Below are positions 9,810 through 18,741 of a DNA stretch of 48,560 nucleotides, piece by piece (positions within the stretch are counted from its first letter, which is position 1; each line of letters opens with the position of its first letter). The position numbers and the translations under genes were made by a program. The stretch comes from an uncultured Bacteroidota bacterium (GTDB taxonomy: Bacteria; Bacteroidota; Bacteroidia; Flavobacteriales; Flavobacteriaceae): assembly GCA_902515565.1 (NCBI GenBank), contig CABXVR010000009.1, forward strand, positions 1-48,560. Direction: 5' to 3'. The notes under the pieces are model-generated. The model had not been told where the DNA came from. It was given only the letters and a program-made list of their open reading frames with translations, and ran no database searches.

Positions 9810-11402
9810 ATGACCCACAAGAAAATAATTGTTTTTAGTCTTTTTTTAATTATTAGTTCATCTAGTTTATTTGGATTTAATAACGAAATTATTCCTAAAC
9901 CAGATTCTCAAATTTTTTCGACCGGTGAATTTATTTTATCAAATAAAACAAATATAAATTTCTCTGAAAATTTTAAAATATCTGCATATTTTTTGAAAGA
10001 TTTTCTAAAAATTAATAACGAACAAAATAATTATATTAACGAAATTAATTTTTTGTATAAAGATATAACTAATGATGAAGGTTATATTTTAGAAATACTA
10101 GAGAAAAATATAAATATTTATAGTAAAACTAACAAAGGAGCTTTTTATGCAGTTCAAACTCTCCGACAATTATTTCCATTTGAATTAGAAAAAAATAAAT
10201 CAGATATAAATTCTGTAAAGATTCCTTGTCAAGTAATTAAAGATTCGCCAAAATTTAGTTACAGAGGGATGCATTTAGATGTAAGTAGACACATGTTTTC
10301 AGTAGATTTTATAAAAAAATATATTGACGCATTAGCAATGCTAAAATTTAATACATTTCACTGGCATCTAACTGAAGATCAGGGATGGAGAGTTGAAATA
10401 AAAAAATATCCAAAATTAAACTCAATTGGTTCTTATAGAGACTCTACTTTAATAGGCCACTACACAGATAAACCAGTAACTTTTGACAAGACTAGATACG
10501 GAGGTTATTACACTCAGGAGGAAATTAAAGACATTGTAGCTTTTGCTAATGCCAGAGAAGTTTTAATAATTCCAGAAATAGAAATGCCTGGTCACGCGCA
10601 AGCAGCTATAGCCTCATATCCTTTTTTAAGTTGTGAACAAAAACAAATTGGAGTAGCATCAACTTGGGGGGTATTTGAGGATATCTATTGTACAAGAGAG
10701 AGTACGTTTACGTTTTTAGAAGATGTTATAGATGAAGTAATGGATCTGTTTCCTGGAAAATATATTCATATTGGTGGAGATGAAGCCCCAAAAAATAGAT
10801 GGAAAAAATGTAATGATTGTCAAAACTTGATAAAGAGTGAAAAATTAAAAGATGAGCATGAACTACAAAGTTATTTTATAACTAGAATGGAGAAATATAT
10901 TAATTCAAATGGAAAAAAAATAATTGGTTGGGATGAAATATTAGATGGTGGATTAGCTCCCAATGCTACAGTTATGTCATGGAGAGGAGAAAGTGGTGGA
11001 ATCAAGGCTGCACAAATGGGGCATGAAGTTATTATGAGTCCTAATGCAAATTTATATTTTGATCATTACCAATCTAAAAAAGAAGGTGAACCTGTCGCTA
11101 TAGGTGGCTTCACCCCTATCGAAGAAGTGTATAATTACAATCCAATTCCTAAAGAATTAGATGAAAACGATAAAAAATATATTATTGGAGCACAAGCAAA
11201 TGTATGGACTGAGTATATGAAAACAAGTGATCAGGTAGAATACATGGTTTTCCCAAGAATATTAGCTCTTTCTGAGGTTCTTTGGAGTAGTAATAAGACT
11301 AATTTTACAGAGTTTAAATTAAGGGCTGAAAAGTACTTTAAAAGATTAGATAAACTGGATATTAATTATTCCAAGCATCTAGAAAAAGAAGAAACTAAAT
11401 GA
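9810..11402 (+). CDS. Exported GH20 beta-N-acetylhexosaminidase
   Basis: 530 aa with an N-terminal signal peptide (HKKIIVFSLFLIISSSSL, cleavage near residue 22). A GH20b-type small domain is followed by the GH20 barrel. The catalytic pair is D324-E325 in HIGGDEAPKNRW, the substrate-assisted mechanism of the family, and FHWHLTEDQGWR is the usual upstream motif. It removes terminal GlcNAc or GalNAc from chitin or glycan oligomers in the periplasm or outside the cell. The last codons overlap the start of cutC by 4 nt (ATGA), so the two are translated together. With murQ elsewhere in the window it points to amino-sugar recycling. Confidence 0.97.
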   Translation: MTHKKIIVFSLFLIISSSSLFGFNNEIIPKPDSQIFSTGEFILSNKTNINFSENFKISAYFLKDFLKINNEQNNYINEINFLYKDITNDEGYILEILEKNINIYSKTNKGAFYAVQTLRQLFPFELEKNKSDINSVKIPCQVIKDSPKFSYRGMHLDVSRHMFSVDFIKKYIDALAMLKFNTFHWHLTEDQGWRVEIKKYPKLNSIGSYRDSTLIGHYTDKPVTFDKTRYGGYYTQEEIKDIVAFANAREVLIIPEIEMPGHAQAAIASYPFLSCEQKQIGVASTWGVFEDIYCTRESTFTFLEDVIDEVMDLFPGKYIHIGGDEAPKNRWKKCNDCQNLIKSEKLKDEHELQSYFITRMEKYINSNGKKIIGWDEILDGGLAPNATVMSWRGESGGIKAAQMGHEVIMSPNANLYFDHYQSKKEGEPVAIGGFTPIEEVYNYNPIPKELDENDKKYIIGAQANVWTEYMKTSDQVEYMVFPRILALSEVLWSSNKTNFTEFKLRAEKYFKRLDKLDINYSKHLEKEETK

Positions 11403-12097
11403 TATTAGAGGTTTGTGCAAATTCATATGAGTCTGCAATAAATGCTGAAAAAGGAGGCGCGCACAGAATCGAGCTTTGTGAAAATTTAGCAGTTGGCGGT
11501 CTAACTCCTAATTTTGATTTAGCTAAAAAAGTGATAAGTGAATTAAATATTCCTGTATTTATTTTAATTAGACCTAGAAAGGGTGATTTCAATTATTCAA
11601 AAAATGAATTTGAACAAATAAAAAAAGACATAATTCTATTTAAAGATCTTGGTTGTAAAGGAATTGTATCTGGGATATTAACAAAAGATAAAAATTTAGA
11701 TATAAATAGGACAAAAGAGTTAATAAAACTGTCAAGACCATTAGAGTTTACCTTTCATAGGGCTTTTGATGAAGTTATAAATCCAATAGAAACATTACAT
11801 CAATTAATTAAACTTAAGGTAAATAGATTGCTTACATCAGGTCAAATGAAAACAGCAATTAAGGGAATTGACATGATTAAAAAATTGATTATTCTTAGTG
11901 AAGATAACATAAAAATTATGCCAGGTAGTGGAATAAATCCAGGGAATATTTCTAAATTCACAAAGCTTAGTTTAAATGAAATTCATGGTTCATTTTCAAA
12001 ACAAGAAAAAAATAATAAATCAACTTCTAATATCAATATGATTTTGAATTGTCTTAAATTGATACAAAAAGATAAAAAATTAGTGAAGAGACTTTAA
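11399..12097 (+). CDS. cutC: CutC family protein
   Basis: 232 aa TIM-barrel protein. The start LEVCANSYESAINAEKGGA and the segments GLTPNFDLAK, RPRKGDFNYS and TFHRAFDEV are typical of CutC. The family was named for copper homeostasis in E. coli, but a direct role in copper is disputed and its enzyme activity is unknown. Start ATG at 11399 overlaps the hexosaminidase stop (ATGA), so it is the second gene of that two-gene operon. Its 3' end overlaps the convergent prmC by 18 nt. Length is slightly below the E. coli protein. Confidence 0.95.
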   Translation: MILEVCANSYESAINAEKGGAHRIELCENLAVGGLTPNFDLAKKVISELNIPVFILIRPRKGDFNYSKNEFEQIKKDIILFKDLGCKGIVSGILTKDKNLDINRTKELIKLSRPLEFTFHRAFDEVINPIETLHQLIKLKVNRLLTSGQMKTAIKGIDMIKKLIILSEDNIKIMPGSGINPGNISKFTKLSLNEIHGSFSKQEKNNKSTSNINMILNCLKLIQKDKKLVKRL

Positions 12098-12922
12098 TCC
12101 TCTAATAAACCTATTTTTTCCAAAAGAATCCTTTTTTAACTCGATTTCAGTAAATCCATATGAATACAAAAGAGATTCCATTTCTCTTGAGAAATTTTCA
12201 TTTATCTCAAAATACACACTTCCTTTTTCGTATAAATTAGAATTTGCAAATTGTAATATACTATTGTAAAAGACTAACGGATTATCATCCTCAACAAATA
12301 AGGCTAATCGGGGCTCAAAATTCAATACGTTGTTTTGCATTTTCTTTTTTTCTAAATTTCTTATATAAGGAGGATTAGATACTATTAAATCATATTGTTT
12401 ATTAGATATGTATTCAAAAATGTCTGCTTCAATAAAATTAATATCTACCTCATTTTTTTTTGCATTTTGTTTAGCTAGTTCTAATGCAGAACTACTAACA
12501 TCAAGTGCATCGACCACAAAACCATTACGATTAGCTAATGAGACAGAAATACAACCGGTGCCGGTGCCTATATCTAAAATTTTAATTTCATTTGTCTCAG
12601 ATTTGACAATCCAATCTACTAACTCCTCTGTTTCAGGGCGCGGAATCAACGCTGAAGGACTACAAATAAATTCAAGTCCATAAAAAGATGTTGACTCTAA
12701 TATATACTGTATAGGCTCTTCATTTAATAGCTTTATAATTGCTTTCGAGAACATATCAATCTGCTTCTTATCAATCAGCTCCTCACCTGCTAATAAGAGT
12801 TTAGTTGGAGACATATTCAAGTACTCTTCACATAATATTTTAAAAATAGATAAGATTTCTTCATTTGGATAAGTGATAGCTAACTTAGTTATAAAGTCTT
12901 TTTTTAAATCTTTTAATTTCAT
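12080..12922 (-). CDS. prmC: Peptide chain release factor N5-glutamine methyltransferase
   Basis: 280 aa. It methylates the GGQ glutamine of release factors RF1 and RF2, using S-adenosylmethionine. The N-terminal helical domain is followed by a Rossmann methyltransferase with LDIGTGTGCISVSLA (SAM binding, about residues 116-130) and the NPPY motif at 183-186 that holds the glutamine. ALIPRPETEELVDW is the usual family signature. ATG at 12922 overlaps the stop of the upstream acetyltransferase gene in a TAATG arrangement, so the two are coupled. The 3' end overlaps convergent cutC by 18 nt. Confidence 0.97.
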   Translation of the reverse strand: MKLKDLKKDFITKLAITYPNEEILSIFKILCEEYLNMSPTKLLLAGEELIDKKQIDMFSKAIIKLLNEEPIQYILESTSFYGLEFICSPSALIPRPETEELVDWIVKSETNEIKILDIGTGTGCISVSLANRNGFVVDALDVSSSALELAKQNAKKNEVDINFIEADIFEYISNKQYDLIVSNPPYIRNLEKKKMQNNVLNFEPRLALFVEDDNPLVFYNSILQFANSNLYEKGSVYFEINENFSREMESLLYSYGFTEIELKKDSFGKNRFIRGLKSLH

Positions 12923-13413
12923 TATAAATTTTTAATCATATGTACATCACAAGAAAAATGGCAAGTATTTCCCATAGGTCCATCAATTTTTTTAAATCCA
13001 AACTTGTCGTATAATATAATTGCTGATTTAAGTTGAGTAATTGTTTCTAGGTAACATATTTTAAAATTTGATTCAGTAGCAAAATTTAAACATTTTAGCA
13101 GCATCTTTTTGCCTAATCCTTTACCTCTTATTGATTTTGAAAAATACATTTTTTGAAGCTCACATACATTATCATCTCCATTTTTCAAAGGCTTAATTCC
13201 ACCACCACCATAAATAACTCCATTAGATTCAATTACAAAATATTTTTCTCTTGAATTTTGATAACTCTGATACATACATTCAGTTTCATCATCTTGAAAT
13301 GCAGTGCCAACGAGTGGTAGCTTTAACTCAACAAAAACATCTCTGATTACATTACAAATCTGTAAGTTATCCTCAGGTTTTATTTCTCTTATAATGTAGC
13401 TAAAATCTTTCAA
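12922..13413 (-). CDS. GNAT family N-acetyltransferase
   Basis: 163 aa GNAT fold. The acetyl-CoA-binding region is SIRGKGLGKKMLLKCL (RGKGLGKK is the Q/R-x-x-G-x-A/G motif), followed by YLETITQLKSAIILYDKFGFKK typical of motif B. The start is TTG at 13413, as no ATG or GTG lies upstream in frame close by. It reads into prmC with a TAATG overlap. The substrate is not evident. The 22-nt gap to the divergent ribD (GTG at 13436) leaves almost no room for two separate promoters. Confidence 0.9.
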   Translation of the reverse strand: MKDFSYIIREIKPEDNLQICNVIRDVFVELKLPLVGTAFQDDETECMYQSYQNSREKYFVIESNGVIYGGGGIKPLKNGDDNVCELQKMYFSKSIRGKGLGKKMLLKCLNFATESNFKICYLETITQLKSAIILYDKFGFKKIDGPMGNTCHFSCDVHMIKNL

Positions 13414-13435
13414 ATTTTAATACTATTTTTGTTAT

Positions 13436-14440
13436 GTGAATATACACGAAAATTATATTAATAGATGTGTTCAAATAGCTAAAAATGCTATTCCTTTAGC
13501 ATATCCAAATCCAGCCGTTGGTTGTTGCATTGTTCATGATGATATAATTATTGGAGAAGGTTATACTAGTAAATACGGAGGTAGTCATGCCGAAGTTAAC
13601 GCGATCAGCTCAGTAAGAAATAAAAATCTTTTAAGTAAATCTAGCTTATATGTTACTTTAGAGCCTTGTTCGCATTTTGGAAAAACACCTCCCTGTTCAG
13701 ATTTAATTTTGAAATATAATATTCCAAGAGTATACATTGGGATTAATGATCCCAATCCTAAAGTTAGTGGAAAGGGCGTAAAAAAATTAAAAGAAAATGG
13801 AGTTCATGTTGAAATTAATATATTACCAGAGATTTGTAAAAATCATCACAAAATATTTTTAACTAATATCACAAAAAAAAGACCATTTATAATATTAAAA
13901 TGGGCTGAAACTGCTGACGGATATATTGCTCCAAAAGAAAAAAAAATAGCTCAACCAATTTGGATATCTAATGAATATTCTAGACAGCTATCTCATAAGT
14001 TTAGATCTGAAATTGATAGTATCCTAGTAGGCAGTAAAACTATAATTGATGATAATCCAAGATTAAATACGAGAAATTGGCCTGGAAAATCTCCTAAGAT
14101 TGTAGTCTTAAATAGAAAAAATAATTTAGATAAAAAGTTAAATATTTTTAAAATAGATTCAGAAGTATTAATAATTGATGAAAAAATAATTGATTATAAT
14201 AAAAATATTGCAGAACAAACATTAAAGTATTTAAAATCTAAAAAAATATATAGTGTTATTGTTGAAGGAGGTGCGCAAACACTCAATACGTTTTTAAAAG
14301 AAAATTTATGGGATGAAATAAAAGTTTTTAAATCAAAGAAAAAATTAGTTAACGGAACTTCTGCCCCTGTAATTCAATCTTCAAGATTTAGTGAAGAAAA
14401 AATAATGGATGATAAACTCATTACATACTTTAATAAATAA
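13436..14440 (+). CDS. ribD: Bifunctional riboflavin deaminase/reductase RibD
   Basis: 334 aa. It catalyses the second and third steps of riboflavin synthesis: deamination of the diaminopyrimidine, then reduction of the ribosyl side chain. The deaminase half has the zinc motif SHAEVNAI with PCSHFGKTPPC, and AYPNPAVGC at residues about 20-28. The reductase half (about 145-334) has ILKWAETADGYIA and a late VEGGAQTLN motif. The start is GTG at 13436; the ATG two bases upstream reads straight into TGA, so GTG is the only sensible choice. The end lies 1 nt from the convergent thioesterase gene. Confidence 0.95.
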   Translation: MNIHENYINRCVQIAKNAIPLAYPNPAVGCCIVHDDIIIGEGYTSKYGGSHAEVNAISSVRNKNLLSKSSLYVTLEPCSHFGKTPPCSDLILKYNIPRVYIGINDPNPKVSGKGVKKLKENGVHVEINILPEICKNHHKIFLTNITKKRPFIILKWAETADGYIAPKEKKIAQPIWISNEYSRQLSHKFRSEIDSILVGSKTIIDDNPRLNTRNWPGKSPKIVVLNRKNNLDKKLNIFKIDSEVLIIDEKIIDYNKNIAEQTLKYLKSKKIYSVIVEGGAQTLNTFLKENLWDEIKVFKSKKKLVNGTSAPVIQSSRFSEEKIMDDKLITYFNK

Positions 14441-14441
14441 A

Positions 14442-14834
14442 TTAAATTTTATCAAAAAGATATTTGGGACATCTTTGAGGCTTTCCAGTTTGCTTGTTCA
14501 TAAAAGCTAAATGAGTAATTCCTTTTGTAATTAAATCTTTATTTTCATTGTAGATGTTATAGCCAAACTTAATTCTAACAGTTGGTTTTTCCAGCAAGAA
14601 TGTTTCAATAGTTAATTCGTCATCATAATAAGCAGATTTTAAATAATTAGCTTCTAAAAACACAACAGGAAGAAGAATACCTTCAGATTCCATATTCTTG
14701 TAGGAAACTCCAATTTTGGTAATCCAATCAAGTCGACCCATTTCAAAAAACAAGGCATAATTACCATGATGAACAAAACCCATTTGATCCGTTTCAGCAT
14801 ATCTTACTTTAATTTTTGTAGTAGTTTTTTTCAT
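14442..14834 (-). CDS. YbgC/FadM-type acyl-CoA thioesterase (hotdog fold)
   Basis: 130 aa, the usual size for a 4HBT hotdog enzyme. The active-site segment RYAETDQMGFVHHGNYALFF holds the conserved aspartate (D16) and the HHGNY part of the helix. YLKSAYYDDELTIET is also typical. Such enzymes hydrolyse short acyl-CoA thioesters, and some act with the Tol-Pal system. No tol-pal genes are seen here, so the substrate is open. ATG start. It is divergent from dnaA, with about 200 nt between them. Confidence 0.92.
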   Translation of the reverse strand: MKKTTTKIKVRYAETDQMGFVHHGNYALFFEMGRLDWITKIGVSYKNMESEGILLPVVFLEANYLKSAYYDDELTIETFLLEKPTVRIKFGYNIYNENKDLITKGITHLAFMNKQTGKPQRCPKYLFDKI

Positions 14835-14972
14835 TAGAAAAATATAGATTTTTTAAAAATTAATTATTAAATTTAAGCCTTACGAAACATGCGAAAAAAA
14901 AAGTTAATAATCAACCGTTTTTAATTTTTTTTTTTCATTTTTTGTTCACATATTTGTCTTTCAGTTTTTATG

Positions 14973-14997
14973 TAGTTTGACTACAGACTGTCAACTA
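14973..14997. promoter_or_regulatory. Inverted repeat upstream of dnaA
   Basis: TAGTTTGAC (14973-14981) and GTCAACTA (14990-14997) are complementary except for one extra base in the left arm, with 8 nt between. The repeat lies 40-64 nt before the dnaA ATG in the 200-nt gap shared with the thioesterase gene. It could be an operator or an RNA hairpin in the dnaA leader. No cluster of DnaA boxes (TTATCCACA type) is visible in this gap, so I do not call an origin here. Confidence 0.35.
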
Positions 14998-15036
14998 ATA
15001 AAAAACTAACTAAATTACAATTAACATTAACAGTTG

Positions 15037-16464
15037 ATGAACATCACAGCTAAATCAGTTTGGACTAATTGCCTAAAGTTTGTAAAAGACAATATTCAGC
15101 CTCAAGCCTATAAAACATGGTTTGAACCTATTGAAGCTGTTAAACTAACTGATAAATCATTAAGTATTCAAGTTCCAAGTAAATTCTTTTACGAATGGTT
15201 AGAAGAACATTATGTAAAACTTTTAAAAGTAGCTTTAAGTAAAGAACTTGGAGAAGATGCTAAACTAGTATACATTATTAAAATGGAAAATACTTTTGGC
15301 AATAATCAACCTTTTACTGAAAAGATCCCTAGCTCAAATAATAGTTCAAGTAATTATCAAAATGTGGCTACTTCTGTTAATAAAAAAATTCCTGAAGTTA
15401 AAAATCCATTTATTATTCCAGGAATTCAAAACGTTAAAATTGAATCTCAACTTAACCCTAGTTACACTTTTGATAATTTTTTAGAAGGTGACTCAAATAG
15501 ATTAGCAAGAAATGCTGGAATTGCAGTTGCCAATAAGCCTGGTGGAACTTCATTTAATCCTCTGTTAATATTTGGAGGTGTTGGTTTAGGTAAAACTCAT
15601 TTAGCTCATTCGATAGGTATTGACATTAAAGATAAATACCCTGAACGCACCGTTTTATATATTACTGCTGAAAAATTTACTCAACAATATATCGAAGCTA
15701 TTAAGAAAAATAATAGAAATGATTTTATCCATTTCTATCAAATTATAGATGTTTTAATTGTTGATGACGTACAATTTTTATCAGGAAAGTCCGGAACTCA
15801 GGATGTGTTTTTTCACATATTCAACCATCTCCATCAAAATGGCAAACAGGTTATTTTAACTAGTGACAAAGCTCCGGTTGACATGCAGGATATTGAATTA
15901 AGATTATTATCCAGGTTTAAATGGGGACTTTCAGCAGAACTTCAAAACCCTGACTTTGAAACTAGAGTGTCAATTTTAAATAATAAATTATACCGTGATG
16001 GTGTAAACATGAGTGAAGAAGTGATTGATTATGTTGCTAAAAATATCAAAACAAATGTACGTGAGTTGGAGGGGGCTATAATATCTCTAATTGCGCAAGC
16101 TTCTTTTAACAGAAAAGAGATCACTTTATCGCTAGCAAAAGAAATAGTTGAGAAGTTTGTAAAAAACACAAAAAGAGAAGTATCAATAGATTACATACAA
16201 AAAACTGTTTCAGACTATTTCCAAATGGAAGTTAGTACATTACAATCGAAGACAAGAAAAAGGCACATAGTTCAGGCAAGACAATTAGCTATGTTTTTTG
16301 CGAAAAAATTCACCAAAGCATCTTTAGCTAGTATTGGTTCTCAAATTGGTAAAAGAGATCATGCTACAGTTCTACATGCTTGTAAAACAGTTGACAATCT
16401 ATCTTCTACAGACAAACAATTCAGGAAATATGTTGAAGATCTAGGGAAAAAACTCTCTATTTAA
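15037..16464 (+). CDS. dnaA: Chromosomal replication initiator DnaA
   Basis: 475 aa from ATG at 15037 (a TTG just before, at 15034, would add one residue; the ATG is preferred). Domain I is at 1-80 (WTNCLKFVKDNIQPQAYKTWF), then a serine/asparagine-rich linker, then the AAA+ domain with Walker A GGVGLGKTH, Walker B VLIVDDVQFL and the arginine-rich sensor (RLLSRFKWG). The C-terminal DnaA-box-binding helix-turn-helix has IGSQIGKRDHATVLHACKT. Complete and intact. It binds DnaA boxes and opens the replication origin. The RsmI-like gene follows at once, probably in the same transcript. Confidence 0.99.
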   Translation: MNITAKSVWTNCLKFVKDNIQPQAYKTWFEPIEAVKLTDKSLSIQVPSKFFYEWLEEHYVKLLKVALSKELGEDAKLVYIIKMENTFGNNQPFTEKIPSSNNSSSNYQNVATSVNKKIPEVKNPFIIPGIQNVKIESQLNPSYTFDNFLEGDSNRLARNAGIAVANKPGGTSFNPLLIFGGVGLGKTHLAHSIGIDIKDKYPERTVLYITAEKFTQQYIEAIKKNNRNDFIHFYQIIDVLIVDDVQFLSGKSGTQDVFFHIFNHLHQNGKQVILTSDKAPVDMQDIELRLLSRFKWGLSAELQNPDFETRVSILNNKLYRDGVNMSEEVIDYVAKNIKTNVRELEGAIISLIAQASFNRKEITLSLAKEIVEKFVKNTKREVSIDYIQKTVSDYFQMEVSTLQSKTRKRHIVQARQLAMFFAKKFTKASLASIGSQIGKRDHATVLHACKTVDNLSSTDKQFRKYVEDLGKKLSI

Positions 16465-16474
16465 AAACTCAATC

Positions 16475-17182
16475 ATTAAAGGTATATTATATTTAATTCC
16501 TAACACACTTGGAGAGAATGAACCTCTTGAGGTTCTTCCTATCTCTGTAAAAAAAATAATTGAGTCAACTAACTACTATCTTTTTGAAAATGAAAAAGCA
16601 GGAAGAAAGTTTATTAAGAAAATCTCCCCTTCTAAAGTCCAAAGTAATTTGAAAGTGAATTTAATTAATAAATTCACTTTAGATGAAGAACTTAACTCTT
16701 TTTTAGACCCTATATACAAGGGTCATAACATTGGTCTAATTTCAGATGCTGGTTGTCCTGGAGTTGCAGACCCAGGTTCAGACATTATAAAAATAGCTCA
16801 TCAATCTAACATAAAAGTGGTGCCACTAGTAGGTCCATCATCAATATTACTTTCGATAATGAGCTCAGGGTTAAACGGACAAAACTTTGCTTTTAATGGT
16901 TATCTACCAATTGAAAAATCAGACAAAAAAAACAAAATAAAAGAATTAGAAAAAATTTCTAATCTTAAGAATCAATCACAAATATTTATTGAAACTCCTT
17001 ACAGAAATAATAAAATGTTAGAAGATCTAATAAAAACTCTAAGTGGAGACACTAATCTTTGTATAGCATGTGATTTAACTTTAAATACAGAATACATAAA
17101 AACTTTATCAATTAATGAATGGAAAAAAAATAGCATTAATATAGATAAAAAACCTACTATTTTTATAATTCATAAAGACTAA
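16475..17182 (+). CDS. RsmI-like SAM-dependent methyltransferase (non-standard start)
   Basis: Conserved family sequence begins at about 16475 with an in-frame IKGILYLIPNTLGENEPLE segment, then ENEKAGRKFIKK, AGCPGVADPG, VPLVGPSSILL, GQNFAFNGYLPI and FIETPYRNN, all typical of the tetrapyrrole-methylase fold and of the RsmI/YraL relatives in Bacteroidetes. Between the in-frame stop at 16442 and a TTG at 16649 there is no ATG, GTG or TTG. A start at 16649 would remove the N-terminal family region, so a rare start codon, ATT at 16475, fits best (235 aa). It would methylate an rRNA ribose or a related target. It lies 10 nt after dnaA and ends 3 nt before convergent mltG. Confidence 0.85.
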   Translation: MKGILYLIPNTLGENEPLEVLPISVKKIIESTNYYLFENEKAGRKFIKKISPSKVQSNLKVNLINKFTLDEELNSFLDPIYKGHNIGLISDAGCPGVADPGSDIIKIAHQSNIKVVPLVGPSSILLSIMSSGLNGQNFAFNGYLPIEKSDKKNKIKELEKISNLKNQSQIFIETPYRNNKMLEDLIKTLSGDTNLCIACDLTLNTEYIKTLSINEWKKNSINIDKKPTIFIIHKD

Positions 17183-17185
17183 GAT

Positions 17186-18229
17186 TTATTTTTTTATCCC
17201 CTTAGCATCTAAATATTTATGAAATTTCTTCGCATTATTATTATGCTCGTATAAAGTTCTTGAAAAATTATGGTAACCAATATTTTTCGGATCAGCAGAA
17301 AAATAAAAATACTTATGTTTTTCAAAATTTAAAACAGCATCTATTGAGTTTATGTTTGGAACTGAAATTAATCCAGGTGGAAGTCCTTTATACTTATAAG
17401 TATTAAATTTAGAATCAATTTTTAAATGCTTATATAAAATTCTCCTAATAATGGTGTTTTCATACTCTGGTAATTGATAAGCAGCATACTTTACGGTTGG
17501 GTCAGCTTGAAGGAGCCAATTATTGTTTAATCGGTTCATATAAACTCCAGCAATTGTATTTAACTCACTTTTCATTTTTGATTCCTGAGTTACAATTGAG
17601 GCCAAAATCATTACCTGATTTTGAGTTAAACCTATTTGTTTTAATTTTCTAATCCTAGAATCATTCCAAAACAGATTATATTCCTTTAACATTCTAGATC
17701 TAAATGAAGTTGCATCTGTATCCCAGTAAAAATTGTAGCTGTTAGGAATGAAAATGGAAAGAAAATTGTATTCATTAAATCCATTTAATTTAAAAAAATT
17801 TAGATCTTTAAAAGAATTTAATAATGACAAACTATCGGCCTCAATTTGTGTAGAAATTTTACCTGCTAGCTCATATTCACTATCAATATTGTTAAAAATA
17901 ACATCAACAGTTAATTTACTGGATCTCAAAGTATTAATGATTTGATTATTGTTCATACCTTTTCTTATAGCAAATTTTCCAGATTTTAACTTTAAATCAT
18001 AACCTTTTCTAATTGCTAATCTTTCAAAAGAATTTAGGTTTTGTAAAACTGGATCCAAGTCTTGCTTTAGCTGATCAAAAGTTTGATCTGTATATACATA
18101 TACATAAGCAACTTCATTATTAAAATTTGTATTTGAAACAAACATAGTAACATAAACAAAATATGAGAATATTGATAGTAGAATAAGTCCGATTAAAGAA
18201 ATTAATAATAATATTTTTTTTATGTACAT
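17186..18229 (-). CDS. mltG: Endolytic murein transglycosylase MltG
   Basis: 347 aa. An N-terminal membrane anchor (KKILLLISLIGLILLSIFSYFV) is followed by a LysM-like part and the YceG catalytic domain. The catalytic glutamate is in ASIVTQESKMKSEL, with GVYMNRLNNNWLLQADPTVKYA following, a strong family signature. It cleaves newly made glycan strands to end their growth in the periplasm. Third gene of the dapF-GNAT-mltG operon; its start overlaps the acetyltransferase stop by 10 nt. Confidence 0.97.
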   Translation of the reverse strand: MYIKKILLLISLIGLILLSIFSYFVYVTMFVSNTNFNNEVAYVYVYTDQTFDQLKQDLDPVLQNLNSFERLAIRKGYDLKLKSGKFAIRKGMNNNQIINTLRSSKLTVDVIFNNIDSEYELAGKISTQIEADSLSLLNSFKDLNFFKLNGFNEYNFLSIFIPNSYNFYWDTDATSFRSRMLKEYNLFWNDSRIRKLKQIGLTQNQVMILASIVTQESKMKSELNTIAGVYMNRLNNNWLLQADPTVKYAAYQLPEYENTIIRRILYKHLKIDSKFNTYKYKGLPPGLISVPNINSIDAVLNFEKHKYFYFSADPKNIGYHNFSRTLYEHNNNAKKFHKYLDAKGIKK

Positions 18230-18741
18230 ATCAGTTGAAATAACAGTTCATTTTTATATTTTCCATCAAATTTTATCCAATCTTGTTTTAAACCAACTTC
18301 TTTGAATTGAACACTTTTAAAAAGATTTACACTATGAGTATTATCCTCTAATATATTGCAATACAGCTGATGAAGCGAAAGATGAGTTTTAGAATACTTA
18401 ATAAGCAGTTCTAAGGCTTCTTTAGCGAATCCTTTGCTTCTCATTTTTTCATTTATAATTATAGCAACTCCAGCTCTATTGTTTTTAAAATCTATATCAA
18501 ACAAATCAATCAATCCAATTGTATTCATTTTAAAATCAGTTATAACTAAACGTAGTTGTTTTGCTTCATAGATATCCATATCAGAATTTTTTAAATATCT
18601 GTTTAGCAAATATTTTGAGAATGGGATTTGAGAATCACTGATACTCCAATATTTTTCGTTATTCTCTATAGAAAACAAATAGTTTATATCATCTAACTCC
18701 AGGGCTCTTAAAAATATATTTTTTCCTTTTAATGTATTCAT
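18220..18741 (-). CDS. RimJ/RimL-type GNAT acetyltransferase
   Basis: 173 aa. It begins with GKNIFLRALELDDINYLFSIE, the typical RimJ/RimL start, and has the acetyl-CoA-binding part NEKMRSKGFAKEALELLIKYS and the late HSVNLFKSVQFKEVGL segment. This subfamily acetylates protein N-termini, amino acids or antibiotics; the substrate here is not visible. Its start overlaps the dapF stop by 4 nt and its end overlaps the mltG start by 10 nt, so all three are tightly coupled. Confidence 0.9.
   Translation of the reverse strand: MNTLKGKNIFLRALELDDINYLFSIENNEKYWSISDSQIPFSKYLLNRYLKNSDMDIYEAKQLRLVITDFKMNTIGLIDLFDIDFKNNRAGVAIIINEKMRSKGFAKEALELLIKYSKTHLSLHQLYCNILEDNTHSVNLFKSVQFKEVGLKQDWIKFDGKYKNELLFQLICT

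Noticed and set aside
14835-15036. Replication origin next to dnaA
   Set aside because: No cluster of DnaA boxes or typical origin repeats; only AT-rich runs and one inverted repeat.
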